In this document: in pieces, positions 13,721-21,739 of the stretch
How the letters are laid out: each line of letters begins with the position of its first letter
How positions within the stretch are numbered: position 1 is the first letter of the stretch
Assembly: GCA_910578455.1 (NCBI GenBank)
Contig: CAJTQA010000047.1
Span: forward strand, 1-26,979
Direction of reading: 5' to 3'
Source of the DNA: an uncultured Dorea sp.
GTDB lineage: Bacteria > Bacillota > Clostridia > Lachnospirales > Lachnospiraceae
DNA length: 26,979 nt
The notes under the pieces: model-generated
The model's input: the letters and a program-made list of their open reading frames with translations, nothing else
What the model was told of the DNA's origin: nothing
Database searches by the model: none
Made by a program: the position numbers and the translations under genes

Positions 13721-14989
13721 ATGAAGACAGGCAAACGTATACAGGCAGTTTTAGTAATATTAGCATTGGTGCAGATTTTTGCGGCGGTGTGCGGCAAAAC
13801 AGGATTTTTCGGGAGAAACGGCGGGGAGAAAAATGAGCCGGCAAAGGAGACGGCAGGGGAGGCATCCTATGATCCGGGCCAGCTGTACGCGCAGTCGGCG
13901 GTGCTTATGGACGCTGACAGCGGGCGGGTCCTGTACGGAAAGGAAGAGGAGAAGATCCGGCCTATGGCAAGCACTACAAAGATCATGACCTGCATTCTGG
14001 CATTGGAGAATATGGAGGAAAGCCAGGTGGCGGAAGTCTCGGAGCGCGCGGCAAGGCAGCCGAAGGTGCGGCTCGGGGTAAAGAATAAAGAAAAATATTA
14101 TATAAAGGATCTCCTTTATGCGCTTATGCTGGAATCATACAACGACAGCGCAGTTGCGATCGCGGAGGCCATAGGCGGCTCAGTTCCCGGGTTTGCAGAG
14201 ATGATGAATGAGAAAGCAAAAGGGCTTGGCTGTGAGGATACGCATTTTGTGACCCCAAACGGGCTTGACGGAGAGGATGAGGGCGGCGTGCATGCGACGA
14301 CGGCGGCAGATCTTGCCCGGATTATGAGGTACTGCATCACGGAATCCCCCAAAAAAGAGGAGTTCCTTGAGATTACCCGTACAAAAAGCTATTCTTTTTC
14401 AGACGCGGATAAAAGACGGAACTTTTCCTGCAATAACCACAATGCGTTTTTAGGCATGATGGAGGGGGCGCTTACTGGAAAGACAGGGTTCACGGCGGAT
14501 GCGGGATACTGTTATGTAGGGGCGCTAAGGCGTGACGAGAGGACCTTTATCGTAGCGCTTTTAGCCTGCGGATGGCCCAATAACAAGAGTTATAAATGGA
14601 AAGATACAAGAAAGCTTATGGAGTATGCCCTGGAAAACTATGAGTACAGGAATGTCTGGCAGGAACTTCCGGAGCAGGAAGTAAGCGTGAAAGGCGGCGT
14701 TGACCCGGATAACGGCTATCTGCTGGACTGCAGGGTTTCGGCGGGGCTGAAGAAGGGGGAGGTTTCAGAGCTTAAGGTCCTGCTCCGGAAGGATGAGGCG
14801 GTCACAGCTGAAAAAAAGATAGAAAAATCGTTAAATGCGCCGGTAAAGAAAGGAAAGACAGTAGGAGAGTTTTTCTACATGCTTAACGGGGAAAAAATCG
14901 CGGATTATGATATCGTAACGCTGGAGGATATAGAAAAAAGGGATGCAGAATGGTGCGTGGATAAGATTTTAAGGCGTATTTGCCTGTAA
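13721..14989 (+). CDS. D-alanyl-D-alanine carboxypeptidase (PBP5/DacF type)
   Basis: 422-residue low-molecular-weight penicillin-binding protein that trims the terminal D-Ala from peptidoglycan pentapeptides outside the membrane. An N-terminal hydrophobic segment (7-24) serves as signal/anchor. All three serine-peptidase motifs are present: STTK (S84, K87), SYN (139-141) and KTG (254-256). The C-terminal part (about 320-400) fits a PBP5 C-terminal beta domain, but no C-terminal amphipathic anchor is obvious. ATG 13721 is preferred; an in-frame GTG at 13709 would add four residues. It lies downstream of scpAB with no clear own promoter or terminator between, so readthrough from the scp promoter is likely. 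Confidence 0.93.
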   Translation: MKTGKRIQAVLVILALVQIFAAVCGKTGFFGRNGGEKNEPAKETAGEASYDPGQLYAQSAVLMDADSGRVLYGKEEEKIRPMASTTKIMTCILALENMEESQVAEVSERAARQPKVRLGVKNKEKYYIKDLLYALMLESYNDSAVAIAEAIGGSVPGFAEMMNEKAKGLGCEDTHFVTPNGLDGEDEGGVHATTAADLARIMRYCITESPKKEEFLEITRTKSYSFSDADKRRNFSCNNHNAFLGMMEGALTGKTGFTADAGYCYVGALRRDERTFIVALLACGWPNNKSYKWKDTRKLMEYALENYEYRNVWQELPEQEVSVKGGVDPDNGYLLDCRVSAGLKKGEVSELKVLLRKDEAVTAEKKIEKSLNAPVKKGKTVGEFFYMLNGEKIADYDIVTLEDIEKRDAEWCVDKILRRICL

Positions 14990-15005
14990 GGGGAGTTTTT
15001 GGGGT

Positions 15006-15027
15006 ATTCTTAAAAAACATTAAGAAT
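15006..15027. promoter_or_regulatory. Inverted repeat ATTCTTAA/TTAAGAAT upstream of the ABC promoter
   Basis: ATTCTTAA (15006-15013) and TTAAGAAT (15020-15027) are perfect 8-bp arms around 6 bases. The element ends 12 bp before the -35 of the ABC operon promoter, the usual position for an activator site. The same ATTCTTAA 8-mer recurs at 20712-20719 and 24351-24358. Confidence 0.5.
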
Positions 15028-15039
15028 TTATGAACTTTA

Positions 15040-15068
15040 TTGACGGGAAAAGGTGCGGAACATACAAT
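15040..15068 (+). promoter_or_regulatory. Promoter for the ABC transporter operon
   Basis: TTGACG (15040-15045), a 17-bp spacer and TACAAT (15063-15068), each hexamer one base from consensus, lie 67 bp before the ATPase start codon. Confidence 0.75.
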
Positions 15069-15135
15069 AAGTGAAAGTAATGTGAGAAAAGTGCAAATGT
15101 CCGGCCGGACGAATAAAGGCAGAGGAGGCTACAGG

Positions 15136-16035
15136 ATGATAGAGGTAAAGAATATCACGAAGTCGTTTGAAAATATAGAGGCGGTCAGGGAGACAGATCT
15201 TACAATATGCGCCCAGAACATCTTCGGGCTGCTGGGCACGAACGGGGCGGGTAAGAGCACGCTCCTTCGGATCATGGCAGGCATCCTGCGGCCGGACAGG
15301 GGAGAGGTGCTTCTGGACGGAGAGCGTGTGTGGGATAATCCCGCCGCAAAGAAAAAATATTTCTATATCTCGGATGACCAGTTTTTCTTTCCGAATGCCA
15401 CCGCAAAGGACATGGCGTCCTTTTACGGGAAACATTATGTGAAGTTCGACTATGCCAGATTTGAGGAGATGCTGGGGAGGTTCGGGCTTGAGCGGGAGCG
15501 CAAGATCCAGACATTTTCGAAAGGAATGAAAAAGCAGCTTTCCATCCTCATCGGGCTTTGCGCCAATGTGCAGTATCTTTTCTGCGACGAGACATTTGAC
15601 GGCCTTGACCCGGTGATGCGCCAGGGAATCAAGGGGATCCTCGCAAAGGAGATGGAGGAGAGGGAGCTTACTCTTGTCATTGCCTCCCACAACCTGCGGG
15701 AGCTTGAAGACATCTGCGACCATATCGGGCTTTTGCACAGGGGCGGAGTGCTCCTGTCAAAAGACCTGTCGGACTTAAAATGCAGCATGCACAAGGTACA
15801 GTGCGTGTTTGAGCCTGATTTTGGGACATCCCTTTCCGAGGTGTTCCAGATCCTTCAGATGAAACAGACGGGGAGGCTGGTCTCGATGATCGTGCGTGAG
15901 AATGAAGAGGAGATCCGGCGGAAGATGGAAGAGCTGTCTCCGGTTTACTATGAGACATTGCCGCTGTCATTGGAGGAGATATTCATAAGCGAAACGGAGG
16001 TGGTCGGATATGACATCAAAAATCTTATTGCCTAG
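15136..16035 (+). CDS. ABC transporter ATP-binding protein
   Basis: 299-residue nucleotide-binding subunit. Motifs in order: Walker A GTNGAGKST (34-42), Q-loop at SDDQFFF (79-85), a degenerate signature FSKGMKKQ (127-134, where LSGGQ is usual), Walker B YLFCDET (D151, E152), and switch histidine H185 in IASHN. The remaining 100 residues form an accessory C-terminal domain. This form is common in ABC exporters of the YtrB/bacitracin type that answer envelope stress. ATG 15136 is chosen because AGAGGAGG lies just upstream; the in-frame extension to 15040 would cover the promoter. The stop overlaps the permease start by 26 bp, so the two subunits are coupled. Confidence 0.94.
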   Translation: MIEVKNITKSFENIEAVRETDLTICAQNIFGLLGTNGAGKSTLLRIMAGILRPDRGEVLLDGERVWDNPAAKKKYFYISDDQFFFPNATAKDMASFYGKHYVKFDYARFEEMLGRFGLERERKIQTFSKGMKKQLSILIGLCANVQYLFCDETFDGLDPVMRQGIKGILAKEMEERELTLVIASHNLRELEDICDHIGLLHRGGVLLSKDLSDLKCSMHKVQCVFEPDFGTSLSEVFQILQMKQTGRLVSMIVRENEEEIRRKMEELSPVYYETLPLSLEEIFISETEVVGYDIKNLIA

Positions 16036-18067
16036 CCTGAGGAGGGAAAATTTAAAGCACCGCCTGGGAATCGTGCTTGCGGTCTTCGGGCTGTTCTTCC
16101 TCTATATGCTTTCCTTTGCCATAAATGTGCAGAACATATGCAGCCTGGAGGGGGAGAGTTTCAAAGAAAGCCTGGAGAGCATAACAGCGCTTTCCGAGCC
16201 GGGGATGGAGGTAGGGATGCTTGTGATTCTGTGCTCTGTATTGCTTGCGGCTACCGGTTTCCGGTATCTCCACTCAAAAACAGAGATTGATTTTTACCAT
16301 TCTCTTCCTGTGAGAAGAAGGGTCAGGTTCTATCTCATACTGACAAATGACGCAGGGGTATTTTTCATAGTTATCGCCGCAGTGTCTCTGCTCAAGTGCG
16401 CCATCGTGTCAGCCGCAGGGTATTTCAGCGTAACGTTTGCTGTCAACACGCTCTGGTCTGCCGTCTGCTACGGCGTTGTATTCCTCGTCTCTTACCTTAC
16501 GATGGCGCTTGCCATGATCATGACGGGAAATACCTTTACAGGAGTTCTGGGATATCTTGTATTTGCATCTTATTTTCCTCTGATGATCGGGAATATGTAT
16601 CCATATCTTGCTCAGTCGTTTTTTAAAACATATTGTGATTATGAGGCGGAAAGCAGGGTCTTTTCCTATCTTTCCCCGGTGTCTCTTGCAAGCGGCCTTT
16701 TTGAAGAAGAAGCGGGATGGGTGTGGAAAAACCATACGGATTACTTAGCGGCCAATATCATATGCATTGTGCTCCTTACTGTGCTGGACCTCTGGCTTTT
16801 TCAGAGGAGGGCGTCGGAGAAGGCGGGGAAGGCGATGGCATTTCCAAAAGCCAATCCGGTGATCCGCATCTTATTGGTGATCCCGTCGGCGATCTATTCC
16901 GGCATGTTCCTCTACGGGGTGTCCTACACTTCGTTCAAGCCGTGGATTGTCACAGGGATGCTAATAGGCGGAGTCTTGACCCATGGAATCATAGAGTGTA
17001 TCTACAGATTTGACATCAGAGGGCTGTGGTCCTATAAAAGGCAGCTGCTTGCGTCGATGGCGGCCTCTTTTTTGATCGTCGGGTTCTTCTGGTTTGACGT
17101 GAGCGGTTTTGACAAGTTCCTGCCAAAAGAGGAAAACCTGTCGTCAATCCTTATTGACAATCCGGGAGTTGCGGACGACTCCACATTTTGGGGGAAGGAA
17201 AGGACGGGCATTACCGGGGATACGATGAAAGCGGCATATAGTGTCATTGAAAAAATCGTGGCGCAGAATGACGAAAACGCAGAGATCAGCAATAACCGCT
17301 CTGCAAAAGGCAGCACAGAGCTTTCGAGCTATATCATAAGATACAGAATGAAGGACGGAAGTGAAAAAAAACGGAAGTATCTGCTGAATGAAGAGCATGC
17401 AGATGAGCTGATGGGCCAGGTATTTGACTCGGAGGAATATCAAAGAGATACGTATTCGCTTTATTCGGCAGATTGGTCCAACGTGACGCAGGTGGAGGTG
17501 TGCTGTCCGGTCATGTGCGAGAATCTGGACTTTACGAAAGAGCAGAGGGCAGAGCTTTTCCGCACATATCTGGAGGAGCATGCAAAGCTTGACTATGAGA
17601 CGGCGAAGGCAATCCTTCCCTTCGGGCAGCTTATGGTCACTTACCGCAGGGCGGGCGGGGCGCTTAATACTCAGAGAGGCATGCTCATGAAATCATACGA
17701 GGCGGAAGGAACAGACTGCTATTACCTCTACCCGTCTTTTAAAAAGACGATTCGCTACTTAAAGGAGGAGCTGGGGGTAGAGGTCAATACTTCCATGAAG
17801 GATTTTGAGATTACGCAGCTGGAGGTCACGACTTATGAAGACGGCAGCGACGGCCTGTCATCCTTTACGATAAAAGACAGAAAATTCATTGACTCAGTTA
17901 AAAGCAAGCTGGTGTATGGAGATTACCTGTGGACGGCAGGTGCAGCAGCCGCCATCGACAGCAGCTGCGATATCTCAGGGGCTGTAAAGACAGAGGGCGG
18001 AGAGGAGTCCGTCATACTTTGCACGGACAGGGAAACGGCTGAAAAGATAAAGAAATATAAGAAATAA
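16010..18067 (+). CDS. ABC transporter permease with large C-terminal domain
   Basis: 685-residue membrane partner of the preceding ATPase. The N-terminal half holds about nine hydrophobic stretches (for example near 20-40, 66-84, 110-135, 150-195, 245-262, 283-302, 310-328 and 345-363), an ABC-2-like arrangement. From about residue 365 the protein is hydrophilic and continues for some 320 residues, as in large Lachnospiraceae permeases carrying a DUF6449-type tail. The side of the membrane is not determined. FYHSLPVRRR near residue 87 is the cytoplasmic coupling segment typical of this permease class. Substrate unknown; lipid, antimicrobial peptide or lantibiotic export would fit. No downstream partner gene follows. 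Confidence 0.88.
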   Translation: MTSKILLPSLRRENLKHRLGIVLAVFGLFFLYMLSFAINVQNICSLEGESFKESLESITALSEPGMEVGMLVILCSVLLAATGFRYLHSKTEIDFYHSLPVRRRVRFYLILTNDAGVFFIVIAAVSLLKCAIVSAAGYFSVTFAVNTLWSAVCYGVVFLVSYLTMALAMIMTGNTFTGVLGYLVFASYFPLMIGNMYPYLAQSFFKTYCDYEAESRVFSYLSPVSLASGLFEEEAGWVWKNHTDYLAANIICIVLLTVLDLWLFQRRASEKAGKAMAFPKANPVIRILLVIPSAIYSGMFLYGVSYTSFKPWIVTGMLIGGVLTHGIIECIYRFDIRGLWSYKRQLLASMAASFLIVGFFWFDVSGFDKFLPKEENLSSILIDNPGVADDSTFWGKERTGITGDTMKAAYSVIEKIVAQNDENAEISNNRSAKGSTELSSYIIRYRMKDGSEKKRKYLLNEEHADELMGQVFDSEEYQRDTYSLYSADWSNVTQVEVCCPVMCENLDFTKEQRAELFRTYLEEHAKLDYETAKAILPFGQLMVTYRRAGGALNTQRGMLMKSYEAEGTDCYYLYPSFKKTIRYLKEELGVEVNTSMKDFEITQLEVTTYEDGSDGLSSFTIKDRKFIDSVKSKLVYGDYLWTAGAAAAIDSSCDISGAVKTEGGEESVILCTDRETAEKIKKYKK

Positions 18068-18104
18068 GCAGGGATTTTATGTGTAAATTCTTTGCAGGAT
18101 GTGT

Positions 18105-18136
18105 TATGATAGAATCAGTCTTGCGGGGCTGATTCT
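18105..18136 (+). promoter_or_regulatory. Promoter -10 with hairpin at the transcript start of the DUF1292 gene
   Basis: An extended -10 (TGTTATGAT; TATGAT at 18105-18110) is followed at once by AGAATCAG (18111-18118) and CTGATTCT (18129-18136), perfect 8-bp arms with a 10-base loop. The transcript would begin in the left arm. No T-run follows, so it is more likely an operator or mRNA-stabilising 5' hairpin than a terminator for the ABC operon. Confidence 0.45.
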
Positions 18137-18160
18137 ATTTGCGGAGAAAGGAATGAAGAG

Positions 18161-18448
18161 ATGAAGAAAGAACTTGAAGTGGATACGCTTACGCTTTTTA
18201 CGGATGACGGGGAAGTGGAATGCGGCATTGTGAATGTGATGGAGGTAAACGGGAAGGAATATATCGCGGTATCCCCCCTCGGCGAGGACGGAGATGTGAC
18301 GGAGGATATCTGGTTTTACCAGTTTGAGAGGGACTCGTCCGGAGGGGATGAGCATGAGATCGTGTTTATCGAGGACGATGATGAGTACGAGCAGATTGTG
18401 GATAAGTTTGATGAATGGCTGGATACTCTGGAATTTGAGGAAGAATAG
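18161..18448 (+). CDS. DUF1292 family protein (YrzB-like)
   Basis: 95-residue very acidic cytosolic protein of unknown function, widely conserved in Firmicutes. The family pattern is visible: LTLFTDDGEVECGIVNVMEVNGKEYIAV-type strands (given here in part), then ISPLGED-like and DIWFYQFE, ending in an acidic tail VDKFDEWLDTLEFEEE. In relatives it lies near mltG, yrzB or udk-type genes; here it is alone between the ABC operon and the two-component operon. ATG 18161 follows GGAGAAAGG. It ends just before a strong terminator. Confidence 0.92.
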   Translation: MKKELEVDTLTLFTDDGEVECGIVNVMEVNGKEYIAVSPLGEDGDVTEDIWFYQFERDSSGGDEHEIVFIEDDDEYEQIVDKFDEWLDTLEFEEE

Positions 18449-18460
18449 AGAACTGCGTGG

Positions 18461-18490
18461 AAACGCCCTGAGATGGCTCAGGGCGTTTTT
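18461..18490. terminator. Strong intrinsic terminator shared by convergent genes
   Basis: AAACGCCCTGAG (18461-18472) pairs with CTCAGGGCG plus TTT (18477-18488) around an ATGG loop, ending in TTTTT. It terminates the DUF1292 gene. On the minus strand the stem contains the TGA stop of the histidine kinase (18480 to 18478) and is preceded by an A-run, so it can serve both directions. Confidence 0.85.
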
Positions 18491-19872
18491 GCAGTGCGTA
18501 AACCTCCTGGTTCTATGCTGAAACTTAAGGTTACGCAGAACATCCCGTCATCTTTTGAAACGCAGAACTCACCGCCGAGGAGGTGCATCATTGTCTGGAT
18601 ATTTTTAAGGCCGATATGATTGCCGTCTGCGCCGGGCTGCCCTTCCTTTACGGAGTTTTTTATGGAGATGGAGAACCGCCCTCCCGATATGCTGTCAGTG
18701 ATGGAGACAGGGTGTTTTTTGTCTCCGTATTTAATAATATTTGAAAAAAGATTGTTAAAGATGCGTTTCAGCATTGTCTTATCGCTTTCCAGGGCGACGG
18801 AGGCAGGAGTGGGGCAGAAATCGGCGGAGAAACCTGCCAGCCGGATGAAATCCGCATTTTCTTCCAACTGCTTGCGGATATAGTCTGTTGAAATCCATGC
18901 AAGTTCCGGAGTCTCGCTCTTTTCGGAGACAAGCACGTATTCGAACATCCGGTCGGTAAGGGATTTGATGTCTTTTGCCTTACCGAGAGCCTTGTCGATG
19001 TATTCGTCCCGCATGTCAGGATTCTTCTTTAGTTTCAGGATTTCCAGATAACCGTTCAATATTGTAAGAGGAGTGCGAAGGTCGTGGGAGAGCGCGGTGA
19101 TCAGGTCCTGATTAGCTTTCCGGCTCTCTATCTCTGATACGATGTTATCATTTAAGGTGCTTCTCAGGCTGTTTAGCTCCTTGGCGAGAATCCCGATTTC
19201 ATCTCCGCCAAGGTCAGGGATGGGGCGGGTCAGGTTGCCGGAAGACATGACAAGAATCTCCTGCTCCAGCCTGAGTACGGATCTCATCTTGCGCCGGACG
19301 AAGAACAGGATCATGAGGAAAAACAGCAGGATGGAGAGAAAAAGGCTGATGAGCACATAGGGATACAGAACCATCTGGCGCTTGTAGCTCATGATCAGGG
19401 CGCTGCCGGAACCGTTGCTGAATTTAAGGGGAACATACCGGAAATCCTCGAACCCTCCGTCGGTGAGCTGGTCGCCAAAGCCGTAGAAAGCAAAAAGCAG
19501 GCTGTGCTTTTCCACATATTCGGCGAACCGTGACGTGCGATAATAGCCGTCGTCAAGTCCGTATATGGAGATAGAGGTGTACTGGTCAGCCAGGTCGAGA
19601 AAGGGTTCAAGGGCTTTAATGCGCTCCTCGTCCTCTTCTGACTCCGGGAGTTCGTAATTTGGCGCCTCCTCATAAAGCCTGTCTGCCAGGGTCAGGGCAT
19701 CCCCATAGGTCTGGCAGTAATCGGCGAGGCCCAAAAAATTGAAGAAATGCAATTTGTTGGCCCACAGTGTGCCGAAAAGCCCAAATGACATGATGAGGGC
19801 GCAAAAGATCAGCAATGTGAACTGTGTGCGGATCTTCCAATGGGAAATCTTACTGCATATTTTTTTAATCAC
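18478..19872 (-). CDS. Sensor histidine kinase
   Basis: 464-residue membrane kinase, partner of the response regulator upstream. Layout: TM1 17-36, extracytoplasmic sensor about 37-165, TM2 168-192, HAMP about 193-245, HisKA with phosphoacceptor H263 in LSHDLRTPLT, then HATPase_c with N-box IFNNLFSNIIKYG (371-383). The G1 region reads SIKNSVKEG where DxGxG is usual, while the later GNHIGLKNI (417-425) keeps the G2 glycine; the ATP lid is thus atypical but ordered. Start is GTG 19872, overlapping the regulator stop by 8 bp. The last codons and the stop lie inside the terminator. The ligand cannot be inferred from the sensor domain. Confidence 0.93.
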   Translation of the reverse strand: MIKKICSKISHWKIRTQFTLLIFCALIMSFGLFGTLWANKLHFFNFLGLADYCQTYGDALTLADRLYEEAPNYELPESEEDEERIKALEPFLDLADQYTSISIYGLDDGYYRTSRFAEYVEKHSLLFAFYGFGDQLTDGGFEDFRYVPLKFSNGSGSALIMSYKRQMVLYPYVLISLFLSILLFFLMILFFVRRKMRSVLRLEQEILVMSSGNLTRPIPDLGGDEIGILAKELNSLRSTLNDNIVSEIESRKANQDLITALSHDLRTPLTILNGYLEILKLKKNPDMRDEYIDKALGKAKDIKSLTDRMFEYVLVSEKSETPELAWISTDYIRKQLEENADFIRLAGFSADFCPTPASVALESDKTMLKRIFNNLFSNIIKYGDKKHPVSITDSISGGRFSISIKNSVKEGQPGADGNHIGLKNIQTMMHLLGGEFCVSKDDGMFCVTLSFSIEPGGLRTAKTP

Positions 19873-20602
19873 ATCTGTACCCCCTTCCCCATACAGTCTT
19901 TATGAGCGTGGGATTTTTCGGATCCTTTTCGATTTTATGCCGGAGATTACGGATATGCACCATTACGGTATTGTTTGCGCCGTAGTAGTAAGGCTCGTTC
20001 CACACGGACTCATAGAGGCGCTCCGCGGAAAAAATCTGCCGCCTGTTTTTTATGAGCAGCAGGAGGATTGCATATTCTGTGTCCGTGAGGGTGAGAGGAG
20101 AGCCGTCAAGCCTCACTTCCTCGCGGCGGACGTCAATCTCCAGGCTGTGGTATATCAGCGTCTCGCAGGAGCCTGCGCCGTCAGCCGGGGAGTTTCCAGT
20201 CCCGGATTGGAGATCCATGTTTTTTCCTTTGTAAATCTGGTATCTGCGGATCAGTGCCTTACAGCGGCTGATCAGCTCATTGTAGGAGAATGGCTTTGCC
20301 AGATAGTCATCCCCTCCGCTGGAAAATCCCAGTGTCTTGTCGCTGTCTTTTGAGCGTGCGCTGAGGAATAGGATGGGCGCATTGCTGTTTTTTCGTATCT
20401 CAAGGCATGTCTGGTATCCGTTTTTTCCGGGCATCATGATGTCCAGGATAATCAGGTCATAGCTGTTTTCACGGACAAGGAGGAGGGCAGCCTCGCCGTC
20501 GGCAGCCTCATCAATGCCGAAACTTTCTCCCTCCAGCAGCACATGTATGATTTCTCGGATCTCAGCATTGTCATCTACAATTAATATACGGGTATCTTCC
20601 AT
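19865..20602 (-). CDS. OmpR-family response regulator
   Basis: 245-residue transcription factor with receiver domain (1-118) and winged-helix output (about 145-243). Receiver residues: D10/D11 (IVDDN), phosphoacceptor D54 (ILDIMMPGKNG), S81 and K103 (LAKPF). The output domain shows the PhoB/OmpR hallmark LTDTEYAILLLLIKN, HIRNLRHKIEKDP and the final IKTVWGRGYRC. VanR/SaeR-type clostridial regulators look similar. ATG 20602 has GGAGG eight bases upstream, better than an in-frame start at 20632. It is the first gene of the two-component operon and divergent from the glycosyltransferase; tandem TTAAGA repeats in the shared 177-bp gap are likely its binding sites (inference). Confidence 0.94.
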   Translation of the reverse strand: MEDTRILIVDDNAEIREIIHVLLEGESFGIDEAADGEAALLLVRENSYDLIILDIMMPGKNGYQTCLEIRKNSNAPILFLSARSKDSDKTLGFSSGGDDYLAKPFSYNELISRCKALIRRYQIYKGKNMDLQSGTGNSPADGAGSCETLIYHSLEIDVRREEVRLDGSPLTLTDTEYAILLLLIKNRRQIFSAERLYESVWNEPYYYGANNTVMVHIRNLRHKIEKDPKNPTLIKTVWGRGYRCD

Positions 20603-20682
20603 GGGGAACGCCTCCAATAGTTTTCCTGACAACAGTTTATGTTTTTCATTTTAACAGATTTTAGAAAAAAGAGCGGTATCTC

Positions 20683-20721
20683 TTAAGAAATTTTAAGATT
20701 TAATTTGGGGAATTCTTAAGA
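20683..20721. promoter_or_regulatory. TTAAGA direct repeats in the divergent intergenic region
   Basis: TTAAGA occurs at 20683-20688, 20693-20698 (10 bp apart, one helical turn) and 20716-20721. The last copy is part of ATTCTTAA/TTCTTAAG. Ten-to-eleven-bp-spaced direct repeats are the usual target of OmpR-family dimers. The array lies upstream of the glycosyltransferase -35 (20736) and ahead of the regulator gene on the other strand. Confidence 0.5.
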
Positions 20722-20735
20722 GGCAGGAATTAATA

Positions 20736-20764
20736 TTGACGTTGAAAAGGATACTAAAGACTAT
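20736..20764 (+). promoter_or_regulatory. Promoter for the glycosyltransferase-YfhO operon
   Basis: TTGACG (20736-20741), a 17-bp spacer and GACTAT (20759-20764). The -10 is weak, consistent with a promoter that needs an activator at the TTAAGA repeats 15 bp upstream. AGGAGG (20766-20771) follows almost at once, so the leader is very short or another start is used. Confidence 0.4.
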
Positions 20765-20779
20765 CAGGAGGTGCATGTG

Positions 20780-21739
20780 ATGGATAAGATAAGTATTGTA
20801 GTGCCGTGCTTTAACGAGGAGGAGGCAATTTCGGTATACTACCGGGAGACATGCCGGGTAATGCAGAGAGTAGAGGGGGCTGAGTTTGAGATTATTTTCG
20901 TGGACGACGGCTCCATAGACGGAACTTTCCGGCTCATAAAGGAATTGAGCGAAAAGGACGGACGGGTAAAATATCTTTCATTTTCCAGGAATTTCGGTAA
21001 GGAGGCGGCCATTTATGCGGGGCTTAAAAATGCGTCGGGGGATTTTGTGGCGACGATGGATGCAGACCTGCAGGACCCGCCGGGGCTTTTGGAAGAGATG
21101 TACCGGATCCTGACACAGGAGGAGTACGACAGCGTGGCGACAAGGAGGCTTGACCGCTCCGGGGAGCCAAGGCTGCGCTCAGTGCTCTCCGAAAGCTTTT
21201 ATAAGCTCATCAACCGCATTTCCCAGACGGAAATCGTCAGCGGGGCGAGGGATTACCGTCTGATGAAGAGAAAAATGGTGGACGCAGTTTTGGAGATGAG
21301 TGAGTATAACCGCTTTTCAAAAGGAATTTTTGAGTGGGTAGGGTTTCGGACGAAATGGCTTGAGTTCCCGAATGTAGGGCGCTGCGCGGGGGAGACGAAG
21401 TGGTCTTTGAAAAAGCTGTTTTTTTATTCCCTTGAAGGGATTACCGGGTTTTCCGTGGCGCCGCTTTCCCTGGCGGCCATTATCGGGGTGATATTCTGCC
21501 TTTTTTCTTTTGCTATGATACTTGTGATCGTGGTGAGGACCATTGTATGGGGCGACCCGGTGTCAGGCTGGCCTTCCCTGGCATGCATTATCTTTATGGT
21601 CAGCGGGATCCAGCTTTTTTGCACGGGAATCGTGGGAGAATATCTGTCGAAGACTTATCTTGAGACGAAACGGCGCCCGATTTTTATTTTGAAAGATTCC
21701 AGTGAAGACAGCGGGGGAACCGGGCATGAGGAAAGATAA
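20780..21739 (+). CDS. GT2 polyprenyl-phosphate glycosyltransferase (CsbB/GtrB-like)
   Basis: 319-residue family 2 glycosyltransferase that loads a sugar from a nucleotide donor onto undecaprenyl phosphate. The GT-A domain has IVVPCFNEE (6-14), nucleotide-binding VDDGSIDGT (41-49) and metal-site DADLQDPP (94-101). ETKWSLKKLFFYSLEG (205-220) marks the membrane interface, followed by two TM helices (about 223-253 and 264-288), the DPM1/GtrB/CsbB plan. ATG 20780 has AGGAGG eight bases upstream. The YfhO gene starts 13 bp before this gene's stop, and the pair matches B. subtilis csbB-yfhO, where GlcNAc-lipid is made and then used to decorate lipoteichoic acid. No GtrA-like flippase gene is in the window. 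Confidence 0.93.
   Translation: MDKISIVVPCFNEEEAISVYYRETCRVMQRVEGAEFEIIFVDDGSIDGTFRLIKELSEKDGRVKYLSFSRNFGKEAAIYAGLKNASGDFVATMDADLQDPPGLLEEMYRILTQEEYDSVATRRLDRSGEPRLRSVLSESFYKLINRISQTEIVSGARDYRLMKRKMVDAVLEMSEYNRFSKGIFEWVGFRTKWLEFPNVGRCAGETKWSLKKLFFYSLEGITGFSVAPLSLAAIIGVIFCLFSFAMILVIVVRTIVWGDPVSGWPSLACIIFMVSGIQLFCTGIVGEYLSKTYLETKRRPIFILKDSSEDSGGTGHEER

Noticed and set aside
15037..15738. 233-codon minus-strand frame over the ABC ATPase and its promoter
   Set aside because: It would cover both the promoter and the Walker A of the ABC gene; no start signal and no recognisable domain.
18111..18136. Hairpin considered as terminator of the ABC transporter operon
   Set aside because: No T-run follows and it begins directly after a good -10 element, so a role at the start of the next transcript fits better.
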